This document shows, one piece after another, positions 1 to 5,876 of a stretch of 5,876 bases of DNA. The position numbers were made by a program, and so were the translations under genes. Position 1 is the stretch's first letter. The number at the start of each line of letters is the position of its first letter. The DNA is from Chitinivibrionales bacterium (lineage in GTDB: Bacteria; Fibrobacterota; Chitinivibrionia; Chitinivibrionales; WJKA01). The stretch lies in the NCBI GenBank assembly GCA_014729375.1, contig WJKA01000310.1, positions 1-5,876 on the forward strand. The letters run 5' to 3'. The notes under the pieces are model-generated. The model did no database searches. It was not told the DNA's origin and worked only from the letters and a program-made list of their open reading frames with translations.

Positions 1-1
1 G

Positions 2-802
2 GTCCGAAGCGGTCAAACTGAAGCTGCGGTCGATATTGCCCGTCTTGCCGGCCTTTTCCCCAGTGGCGTGATCTGCGAGATTATGAAAGATGACGGGACC
101 ATGGCCCGAATGCCGGATTTAAAGAAATTTTCCCAGCGGCATAACATTTCAATTATTTCAGTAGCGGATTTGATCCGTTACAGAACGGCCCGGGAGAATC
201 TTGTGAGCTGTGAGGCATCGGCGCTGCTGCCGACAAAATTCGGAAAATTCACTATTAAGTACTATCAGGACACAGTTTCGCATGTTGGACATATTGTATT
301 GCAAAAAGGAGCAATCGATCCTGAAAAGCCGGTGCTTGTCAGAGTGCATTCAGAATGCTTTACCGGCGACTTGCTTGGATCGGTCAGGTGCGATTGCCAG
401 GAACAGCTTTACCGCGCGCTGAAACGCATTGGAAGGTACGGCGGGGTCCTGCTCTATCTTCGTCAGGAGGGCCGCGGGATCGGCCTGCTAAACAAGGTAA
501 AGGCATATGCTCTCCAGGACGGGGGCATGGACACTGTTGAGGCGAACGAGCACCTTGGTTTTCCCGCTGATTTGCGCGATTATGGAATCGGTGCCCAGAT
601 CATTTCGCACCTGGGGATAAAGAAGATCCGGCTGATGACCAATAATCCGCGAAAAATTGTCGGCCTTGAGGGCTATGGAATAGAAATTGTTGAGCGGGTG
701 CCGATCCAGATACCCCCGCGCAAAGAAAATGCCAGATACCTTTGTACCAAAAAAGATAAAATGGGACACCTTCTCGAAAGGAATTTTATATGTCAACCAT
801 AA
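2..802 (+). CDS. ribBA: Bifunctional RibBA: DHBP synthase (C-terminal part only) / GTP cyclohydrolase II, 5'-truncated
   Basis: The frame is open from base 2, so the gene begins upstream; 266 codons are visible and roughly 135 to 140 N-terminal residues are missing, judged from the usual length of about 400. The first 60 or so residues are the end of the RibB half (TEAAVDIARLAG, VICEIM, DDGTMARMPDL, IISVADLIRYR), which makes 3,4-dihydroxy-2-butanone 4-phosphate from ribulose 5-phosphate. The rest is the RibA half, which opens the GTP ring and releases formate and pyrophosphate. Its zinc site C-x10-C-x-C has cysteine codons at 356, 389 and 395, followed by RQEGRGIGL (461-487), MTNNPRK and a YLCTKKDKMGH ending, so this half looks complete and active. 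Together they supply both riboflavin precursors in the cytoplasm. Oddity: RibB reads GQTEA, with Gln (codon 14-16) where the metal-binding His is expected. The GTG at 68 is an internal valine and not a start. The gene overlaps ribH by 13 nt. Confidence 0.96.
   Translation, partial: VRSGQTEAAVDIARLAGLFPSGVICEIMKDDGTMARMPDLKKFSQRHNISIISVADLIRYRTARENLVSCEASALLPTKFGKFTIKYYQDTVSHVGHIVLQKGAIDPEKPVLVRVHSECFTGDLLGSVRCDCQEQLYRALKRIGRYGGVLLYLRQEGRGIGLLNKVKAYALQDGGMDTVEANEHLGFPADLRDYGIGAQIISHLGIKKIRLMTNNPRKIVGLEGYGIEIVERVPIQIPPRKENARYLCTKKDKMGHLLERNFICQP
776..782 (+). promoter_or_regulatory. Ribosome binding site of ribH
   Basis: GAAAGGA lies 7 nt before the ribH ATG at 790 and inside the end of ribBA. 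The good match and spacing fix the ribH start and suggest that ribosomes finishing ribBA reinitiate here. Confidence 0.75.
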
Positions 803-1254
803 TTGAAGGAATGCTGAATGCATCGGGAAAGCGGTTCGGGATGGTTGTAAGCCGGTTCAATGAGCTTATCTCAAAGAAACTGCTTGAGGGAGCAACAGAT
901 TGCCTGGTCCGGCATCATGCGGACAGCCGGGGTTTGACGGTGGTCCGGGTGCCGGGTGCCTTTGAAATCCCGATGGCTGCAAAAAAACTCGTCGAATCCA
1001 AAAAGCACGATGCCGTGATTTGTCTGGGCGCGATTATCCGGGGTGCAACGCCGCATTTTGACTATGTGGCGGCCGAAGCATCAAAAGGGATTGCTGCAGT
1101 TGGTATTGAAGCCGGGGTCCCGGTAATTTACGGCGTTTTGACAACAGATACTATCGAACAGGCAGTTGAACGAGCCGGAACCAAAATGGGAAATACCGGA
1201 TGGAATGCAGCATTGTCGGCAATTGAAATGGCGGACCTCTTTGCAAAAATCTGA
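790..1254 (+). CDS. ribH: 6,7-dimethyl-8-ribityllumazine synthase
   Basis: RibH condenses 3,4-dihydroxy-2-butanone 4-phosphate with 5-amino-6-ribitylaminouracil to give the lumazine that riboflavin synthase then converts to riboflavin. The 154-residue length is normal for the family. Visible family signatures are SRFNELI (about 21-27, substrate pocket), PGAFEIP (55-61), GAIIRGATPHFDYVA (80-94) with the catalytic histidine at 89, and GVLTTDTIEQAVERAG (115-130) followed by KMGNTGWNAA. The ATG is supported by a strong GAAAGGA site and by the usual start of the protein fold shortly after it. The family assembles into pentamers or 60-mer capsids; which form is used here cannot be told. It overlaps ribBA by 13 nt and nusB by about 14 nt. 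RibBA just upstream provides one of its substrates directly, so the two genes are a clear metabolic pair. Confidence 0.98.
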   Translation: MSTIIEGMLNASGKRFGMVVSRFNELISKKLLEGATDCLVRHHADSRGLTVVRVPGAFEIPMAAKKLVESKKHDAVICLGAIIRGATPHFDYVAAEASKGIAAVGIEAGVPVIYGVLTTDTIEQAVERAGTKMGNTGWNAALSAIEMADLFAKI

Positions 1255-1732
1255 GAATCGCACAACGGTCAATAAGCGGAGAAAAGCACGGGAGCTGACG
1301 CTTCAGGTCCTCTATGCAGTTGAAACCTCCGATGATGATAACTGGAGAGTAATTGTCGACCGGATCACCGAGTCGGGCTCTTTTTCCAATGAAGCAAAGG
1401 AGTATTCCATGCAGCTTGTGGAAAATTCGCTTTTCAGAAGGGAACAGCTCGATTCGATAATTCAACAGCACGCATCAAACTGGGATATCGGCAGGATGGC
1501 GCTGATCGATCGGAATATTATCAGAATGGCAATTGCGGAACTCAAATATTTTCCTTCAGTACCGTACAAAGTTGTTATCGATGAGGCTGTTGAGATTGCA
1601 AAAACATACGGCACCGATGATTCGGGACGATTTGTGAATGGAATACTGGATTCGATATATACAACGTTAATCGGAATAAGAAAGGACAGTGATTCAGATG
1701 GAACAGGCGGCAATTCTTCACAGGAAAAATAA
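1241..1732 (+). CDS. nusB: Transcription antitermination protein NusB
   Basis: NusB binds NusE (ribosomal protein S10) and boxA RNA, and supports processive transcription of rRNA operons. The 163-residue reading starts with a basic segment (NKRRKARELTLQVLY, about 11-25), the usual RNA-binding arginine-rich start. It continues with NWDIGRMALIDRNIIRMAIAEL and VIDEAVEIAKTYG, then GRFVNGILD, all hallmark NusB helices. The start is uncertain. The last candidate before the conserved region is TTG at 1241, giving a 14-nt overlap with ribH. ATG at 1205 and TTG at 1223 or 1166 are also in frame but would add non-conserved residues read from inside ribH. A GGCGGA 5 nt before 1241 is only a weak ribosome site. 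The C-terminus carries a hydrophilic Ser/Asp/Gly-rich tail of about 17 residues, absent from typical NusB of about 140; part of it is encoded where the gene overlaps the next one. ribH-nusB adjacency is common in bacteria. Confidence 0.93.
   Translation: MQKSENRTTVNKRRKARELTLQVLYAVETSDDDNWRVIVDRITESGSFSNEAKEYSMQLVENSLFRREQLDSIIQQHASNWDIGRMALIDRNIIRMAIAELKYFPSVPYKVVIDEAVEIAKTYGTDDSGRFVNGILDSIYTTLIGIRKDSDSDGTGGNSSQEK
1682..1686 (+). promoter_or_regulatory. Probable ribosome binding site of the DUF2723 gene
   Basis: AAGGA lies 11 nt before ATG 1698 but only 2 nt before GTG 1689. The spacing to GTG is too short to work, so ATG is the better start although its spacing is slightly long. The site sits inside nusB. 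Confidence 0.45.
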
Positions 1733-4523
1733 CAGGCTGTATGCCTTGCTGGTGTTTTTTATCACGCTTATCGTTTACTTGCTGACAGTTGCGCCCAGCG
1801 TATCATTCTGGGATTGCGGAGAATATATCGGCGCGGCGCATTCGCTTGCTATCCCGCATCCCCCCGGCAACCCGCTGTATGTGCTGCTCGGCAGGTTTTT
1901 TTCCATGCTGTTTTTCTTTTTCCGGCAAGTCGCATTCCGGGTCAATCTTATTTCGGTGTTCAGCGGCGCGATTACCGCTACCCTTATTTACCTTGTTATC
2001 GTGCGCAGTGTCCGGTCGTGGATGGGATTTCCCGATAGCACATGGAAGCGGATTACCATGTATCTGGGGGGGATAGTCGGTGCGCTGTTTGCGGCATTCG
2101 GATATACGTTCTGGTTCAGCGCGGTTGAAGCCTCGGTGTATATCCCCTCAATGTTGTTTGTTGCATTCGGTACGTGGCTGGCCCTGGTATGGTCCCAGAG
2201 TACGCATCCGAACAGGGACCGGCTTCTGGTACTGATTGCCTACCTGGTTTTTATCGGGGTCGGCATTCACATGATGGCCATGGTTTCAATGATGCCGGTG
2301 TTTCTTTTTGTTATCCTGAACGACCGGGAAAAGATGTATGACTGGCGGCTGTGGCTTACAGGAATTCTTCTGGCATCGGTCCTGTATCATGTGTCGTGGT
2401 TTTTCTATTTCGCTCCTGTTGCGTTGATACTTACGCTGGTCATGTCGCTTATTGAAGGGCCGAACCAGCGCAAATGGCGGTTCTGTTTCTGGCTCTCATT
2501 TTTTGCCCTGCTCGGCTACTCGGTGCATCTTTACATTCCGATCAGGTCGGCATTAAATCCGATAATCGATGAGAACCATCCGGCCCGATGGCAGGCATTT
2601 GTTCATTTTCTCGAACGGCGGCAGTATGGATCGGAGAATTTCATTATCCGCATGTTCCACCGGCGGGGCGCGTTGACCAAGCAGTTCGGCATTGACGGCC
2701 ATATGGGATTTGGCGGATTTCACCTTACGCAGTTTTTTCATTTCGGCCCGGACATTTCGGTAGACAGGCAAAACAGCCTTTTCGCAACATGGGGAGGCTT
2801 GGGCGGATTTATTCGCCTGCTGATTTACCTTGTGCCTACTTTTTTCATGATTTTCGGATGGTTTTACCTTTATAAGCGAAATAAAAATGTCGCGATCCTT
2901 CTTGGAACGCTTGTGGTGCTCGGCACTATCGGGCTGGTGTTTTATATGAATTTTGCCGATGGAACGCGGCCTGAGATGCGCGATTACAAAGTGTGGAGAA
3001 AATTGCCTCCTGACCGCCGGGGGCCGATGCCGACAGTGCATCGAGAGGTGCGGATACGGGATTATTTCTTCACTTCGGGATTCATGTTTTATGGAATGTG
3101 GATCGGCGTGGCAGTCAGTTGTCTGCTCCACCTGTTGTTTACAAATAAAGACAGGTTCCTCAGGACCACGATTGCCCCGATCTGCGTCGTCCTCTTCGCC
3201 GCGTCGCCGGCCCTGCCTTTTTCGCAGAATTTTGCCATAAACAACCGCAAAGGAGACTGGGTCCCGTATGACTATGCCTACAATTTATTAATGTCGTGCG
3301 ATAAAGATGGTGTATTGTTTACAAATGGTGATAACGATACGTTTCCCCTCTGGTTTCTGCAGGAAGCTGAGGGAATCCGCCGTGATGTGCGTATTGTAAA
3401 CTTGAGCCTGCTCAATACGAAATGGTATATCAAGCAGTTGAAAAACCTGGAACCCGGAGTGCATATAACATTCACCGAGGACCAGATTGACGCCTTGACA
3501 CATGAGCGTAATCCGTTTGACAAGCCGTTCAATTATAAAATGAGCAACGCCAAAATCACGGTCACCGTACCGGGCGCCGAACAGAAAAACGCCCTCCGGG
3601 TGCAGGATAAAATGGTACTGCACATTCTCGATGCCAACAAATGGCGAAAGCCGATATACTTTGCAGTAACGGTTTCCAATGATAATCGTATGGGAGCGGA
3701 TAAATATTTGAAAATGGAAGGGCTTGTTTACCGGGTCATGCAACGCCCGATTGCTCCTGAAAACAGGCTTGATATCGAAAAAACGGTCTATTTTCTCGAC
3801 CAGGTATACAGTTTCAGGGGGCTTGGTGACGGCAAGGCACTCATGAGTGAAACATCATTCAAGCTCATGACAAATTATGCTGCAAGTTTCATACAGGTGG
3901 CCATGACTTTGCGCCGTCCGATACATGAGCTCAAGGAAAAAATCGATTCTCTGGATGGGATGATTATCGATACTGCCGGACCGGCCGATTCAGTGTCCGT
4001 TGCGCTTGCCGGCATGAAAGAAGAATACGATTACAAACTGACCCTTGCCCTTGACAAGCTGGACCAGTGTGTTGCACTGATGCCCTGGGAGTGGCGGTGG
4101 CGGATGCTCCGGCATGAGTTTCTCATGACCGCCGATCTTACCCAGGAAGCGGAGAAACGGGCCCGTGAAGCGCTTATTATCGAAAGCGACAATCCGGAGT
4201 ACAGAAAAATGCTTGCCCAGGCACTTCAGGCAAACGGAAAAACGCAGGAAGCCAACGACATTTGGCAATCACTGACCGGCAATACCGAAATAAATCCCTG
4301 GGAAGCCTATGTTATGCTGGCAAAAAACCTTCAGGAACGCGGCCTGTATGACAGCGCAATTGCTCTCATGGAGCAGTTCCAGGAGTCACATCCGGGCGAT
4401 CGCCGGTCACAGGCCATGATAAACCGGTTCAGAGCGTTGAAAAAGCAGGCTGATGCCCGGGCGGTCGAGCAGGACTCGGGAGAAACAGTCGATTCGGGCG
4501 TGCTTATGCCCGATGCCGGGTAA
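1698..4523 (+). CDS. DUF2723 / TMEM260-like membrane glycosyltransferase (GT-C type) with C-terminal TPR-like region
   Basis: A 941-residue polytopic membrane protein (944 if GTG 1689 is used). The first helix (about 15-33) runs into TVAPSVSFWDCGEY, with acidic residues D39 and E42, then HPPGNP (54-59): the signature opening of the DUF2723 family. In GT-C enzymes an acidic motif in the first outer loop is typically catalytic, so D39/E42 are the candidates here. About 12 to 14 hydrophobic segments are spread over roughly residues 15-530. A soluble domain follows with NGDNDTFPLW (543-552), VRIVNLSLLNTKWYI and KPIYFAVTVSNDNRMG, all characteristic of the bacterial family. Residues about 795-915 form TPR-like helical pairs (for example AREALIIESDNPEYRKMLAQ and YDSAIALMEQFQESHPGD), probably a protein-binding platform. 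Human TMEM260 is a protein O-mannosyltransferase; by analogy this enzyme may transfer sugar from a lipid-linked donor to exported proteins or envelope polymers, but its substrate is unknown. It overlaps nusB by 35 nt and touches the photolyase start. Confidence 0.9.
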   Translation: MEQAAILHRKNNRLYALLVFFITLIVYLLTVAPSVSFWDCGEYIGAAHSLAIPHPPGNPLYVLLGRFFSMLFFFFRQVAFRVNLISVFSGAITATLIYLVIVRSVRSWMGFPDSTWKRITMYLGGIVGALFAAFGYTFWFSAVEASVYIPSMLFVAFGTWLALVWSQSTHPNRDRLLVLIAYLVFIGVGIHMMAMVSMMPVFLFVILNDREKMYDWRLWLTGILLASVLYHVSWFFYFAPVALILTLVMSLIEGPNQRKWRFCFWLSFFALLGYSVHLYIPIRSALNPIIDENHPARWQAFVHFLERRQYGSENFIIRMFHRRGALTKQFGIDGHMGFGGFHLTQFFHFGPDISVDRQNSLFATWGGLGGFIRLLIYLVPTFFMIFGWFYLYKRNKNVAILLGTLVVLGTIGLVFYMNFADGTRPEMRDYKVWRKLPPDRRGPMPTVHREVRIRDYFFTSGFMFYGMWIGVAVSCLLHLLFTNKDRFLRTTIAPICVVLFAASPALPFSQNFAINNRKGDWVPYDYAYNLLMSCDKDGVLFTNGDNDTFPLWFLQEAEGIRRDVRIVNLSLLNTKWYIKQLKNLEPGVHITFTEDQIDALTHERNPFDKPFNYKMSNAKITVTVPGAEQKNALRVQDKMVLHILDANKWRKPIYFAVTVSNDNRMGADKYLKMEGLVYRVMQRPIAPENRLDIEKTVYFLDQVYSFRGLGDGKALMSETSFKLMTNYAASFIQVAMTLRRPIHELKEKIDSLDGMIIDTAGPADSVSVALAGMKEEYDYKLTLALDKLDQCVALMPWEWRWRMLRHEFLMTADLTQEAEKRAREALIIESDNPEYRKMLAQALQANGKTQEANDIWQSLTGNTEINPWEAYVMLAKNLQERGLYDSAIALMEQFQESHPGDRRSQAMINRFRALKKQADARAVEQDSGETVDSGVLMPDAG

Positions 4524-4525
4524 TG
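4521..4525 (+). other. TAATG stop/start overlap between the DUF2723 gene and the photolyase gene
   Basis: The TAA stop (4521-4523) shares its last base with an in-frame ATG (4523-4525) of the photolyase frame. This arrangement is typical of translational coupling and supports one transcript for both genes. If the photolyase really starts at ATG 4547, the genes are instead separated by 23 nt. Confidence 0.6.
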
Positions 4526-5876
4526 CGTGGCCGGATATATTGTGTAATGATCCATCCTGACCGGATCCGCATTCTCAATAGCGGGCAGGCAGTTCGCGGC
4601 GACTATGTCCTGTACTGGATGCAGCAATCGCAACGCGCCGAGTATAACCACGCTCTTGAATATGCTGCTGCGCGGGCAAATGAGCAGAACAAGCCGCTTG
4701 TCGCCTTTTTCGATATTACCGATTCATTTCCCGATGCCAATCGCCGGCACTACTATTTCATGCTGCAGGGGCTTGCGGATGTCCGGGCTGCACTTCGAAA
4801 GCGGGGCATACAGCTTGTGGTGCAGCATATCTCACCCGACAGGGGCGCCTGTGAAATGGCAAAACGGGCATCGATGTGCGTGGTTGACAGAGGATACCTT
4901 GCGGTTCAGAAAAAATGGCGGCAGGCTGTGGCCCGAACCCTGTCGTGTCCGCTTGTGATGGTGGAAAGTGATGTTATTGTGCCGGTTGAACGCGCGGCAC
5001 AAAAAGAGCAGTTCAGTGCCGCGACATTCCGACCGAAGATCCACAAGCACGTAAACGAATTTCTCAGGCCGTGTCCGCCGGTCAGGATTGCAAAAGATTC
5101 ACTCAACCTGTCATTTGCACGTTTCAACATTGATAATACAGACAAGGCGGTTGCCGGGCTGGCAATAAACAATGACGTGCCTGAGATTTCCCGGCTTACC
5201 GGAGGAACCGGCAGTGCAAAAAAAGTCCTTGCAGCGTTTATCAGAGAAAAGCTGGACCATTTCGGTGATCTTAGAAACGATCCGTCAAAGGACTTCCTGT
5301 CTGGCCTCAGTCCCTACCTGCATTTCGGACAGCTATCGGCTCTGTATGCCGCGCTCAAGGTGTCCGGCACAGAATCGCCCGGGAAGGGGCCTTTTCTGGA
5401 AGAGCTCATTGTCAGGCGGGAATTAAGCATGAATTTTGTCCATTACAACCCTCACTACGGTTCATTTCGATCACTTCCGGACTGGGCAAAAAAAACGCTT
5501 GCCGATCATGCAGGAGATAAGCGTCCGTACCGGTATTCTGCATGGGAGCTTGAAAAGGCAAAAACGCACGACCCGTACTGGAACGCCGCGCAGCAGGAAA
5601 TGGTTGCCGGAGGCAAAATGCACGGATACATGCGCATGTACTGGGGAAAGAAAATCCTTGAGTGGTCCGAATCTCCGGAGAAGGCCTGGGACACGGCGTT
5701 GCGCCTAAACAACAAGTATTCAATTGACGGGAGGGATGCCAACGGGTTTACCGGCATTGCCTGGTGTTTCGGCAAGCATGATCGTGCATGGACCGAGAGG
5801 CCGGTTTTCGGAAAAGTCCGCTATATGAACGAGAACGGGTTGCGACGCAAATTCGATATTGATGCGTATGTGAGAA
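4523..5876 (+). CDS. phr: Class II CPD photolyase (deoxyribodipyrimidine photo-lyase), 3'-truncated by the window
   Basis: The frame stays open to the window edge, giving 451 codons; against class II photolyases of about 460 residues only some 10 C-terminal residues are missing. It uses blue light and reduced FAD to split cyclobutane pyrimidine dimers in DNA. The N-terminal antenna-domain signature (RIRILNSG, YWMQQSQRAEYNHAL) and the FAD/DNA domain (LRNDPSKDFLSGLSPYLHFGQ, LIVRRELSMNFVHYNP, GKMHGYMRMYWGKKILEW, DGRDANGFTGIAW, HDRAW) place it in class II and not in the common bacterial class I. From recalled homologue sequence, W353, W374, W381, W414 and Y338 align with W360, W381, W388, W421 and Y345 of the Methanosarcina mazei enzyme, including its W360/W381 electron-transfer pair, so it should be active. 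ATG 4523 overlaps the upstream stop; ATG 4547 starts MIHPDRIRIL and better matches family N-termini, so either start is possible. Confidence 0.96.
   Translation, partial: MRGRIYCVMIHPDRIRILNSGQAVRGDYVLYWMQQSQRAEYNHALEYAAARANEQNKPLVAFFDITDSFPDANRRHYYFMLQGLADVRAALRKRGIQLVVQHISPDRGACEMAKRASMCVVDRGYLAVQKKWRQAVARTLSCPLVMVESDVIVPVERAAQKEQFSAATFRPKIHKHVNEFLRPCPPVRIAKDSLNLSFARFNIDNTDKAVAGLAINNDVPEISRLTGGTGSAKKVLAAFIREKLDHFGDLRNDPSKDFLSGLSPYLHFGQLSALYAALKVSGTESPGKGPFLEELIVRRELSMNFVHYNPHYGSFRSLPDWAKKTLADHAGDKRPYRYSAWELEKAKTHDPYWNAAQQEMVAGGKMHGYMRMYWGKKILEWSESPEKAWDTALRLNNKYSIDGRDANGFTGIAWCFGKHDRAWTERPVFGKVRYMNENGLRRKFDIDAYVR

Noticed and set aside
488..823. 111-codon minus-strand open frame across the ribBA/ribH junction
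   Set aside because: It is antisense to two clearly conserved genes and has no family resemblance.
943..960. Short direct repeat CCGGGTG
   Set aside because: It lies within the conserved VRVPGAFEIP coding region of ribH and is explained by the protein sequence.
1166..1240. Extended N-terminus of nusB from TTG 1166
   Set aside because: The extra 25 residues (Trp/Pro/His-rich) come from reading ribH out of frame and do not resemble NusB, whose conserved part starts after 1265.
2553..3131. 192-codon open frame on the minus strand inside the DUF2723 gene
   Set aside because: The translation is low in complexity of motifs, rich in His, Arg, Lys and Ser, matches no family I know, and lies wholly opposite strongly conserved DUF2723 coding sequence. 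It is a shadow frame.
3288..3743. 151-codon minus-strand open frame
   Set aside because: It lies opposite the conserved soluble domain of the DUF2723 protein, shows no recognisable domain, and has no convincing start context.
4396..4403. Single GCGATCGC palindrome
   Set aside because: It resembles the cyanobacterial HIP1 octamer, but one copy in the window is expected by chance and nothing else here suggests a cyanobacterium.
4524..4546. Possible short intergenic promoter or terminator before the photolyase
   Set aside because: The stretch is only 23 nt, has no hairpin with a T-run and no recognisable -35/-10 pair, and is probably coding if ATG 4523 is used.
4605..4958. 117-codon plus-strand open frame in the photolyase region
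   Set aside because: It overlaps the photolyase in another frame. The photolyase frame has unmistakable family motifs throughout, while this one has none and an odd composition rich in Arg, Ser and Cys.

Overview
The window is a single, gap-free run of five protein-coding genes, all on the + strand. In order they are a 5'-truncated ribBA, ribH, nusB, a large DUF2723/TMEM260-like membrane protein with a C-terminal TPR-like region, and a class II CPD photolyase cut off by the window's right edge. There is no intergenic stretch of any size. On the preferred starts every junction overlaps, by about 13, 14, 35 and 1 nt. I see no tRNA, rRNA, mobile element, CRISPR array, internal promoter or terminator. 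The whole window reads as the middle of one operon, and its promoter and terminator lie outside it.

Left part (about 1-1732): the ribBA-ribH-nusB order is a widespread bacterial arrangement. RibBA supplies both riboflavin precursors (the dihydroxybutanone phosphate from its RibB half, the pyrimidine from its RibA half), and RibH joins the two branches into lumazine. NusB is the antitermination and rRNA-transcription factor often encoded next to ribH. One detail stands out. The RibB half reads GQTEA where the canonical motif is GHTEA, so the expected metal-binding histidine is glutamine.

Middle part (1698-4523): a protein of about 941 residues with many membrane helices. It carries the hallmark WDCGE and HPPG motifs near its N-terminus, a soluble segment with NGDNDTFPLW, and TPR-like helices at the end. 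The family is related to the eukaryotic TMEM260 protein O-mannosyltransferases, so a role in glycosylating exported proteins or envelope polymers is the best inference. The bacterial substrate is unknown.

Right part (4523 to the end): a class II (archaeal/eukaryotic-type) CPD photolyase, complete except for a few C-terminal residues. It keeps the tryptophans of the class II electron-transfer pathway. It is an FAD enzyme, so its place downstream of flavin-synthesis genes is suggestive, though co-transcription may be incidental.

Organism: a bacterium of moderate GC content. The DUF2723 protein resembles those of the FCB supergroup (Bacteroidota, Fibrobacterota, Gemmatimonadota and relatives), and a Fibrobacterota-like lineage is my low-confidence guess. 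The photolyase suggests a light-exposed habitat. I found no clearly new biological system. The most notable points are the RibB-half substitution, the gene combination, and the chain of overlapping genes.
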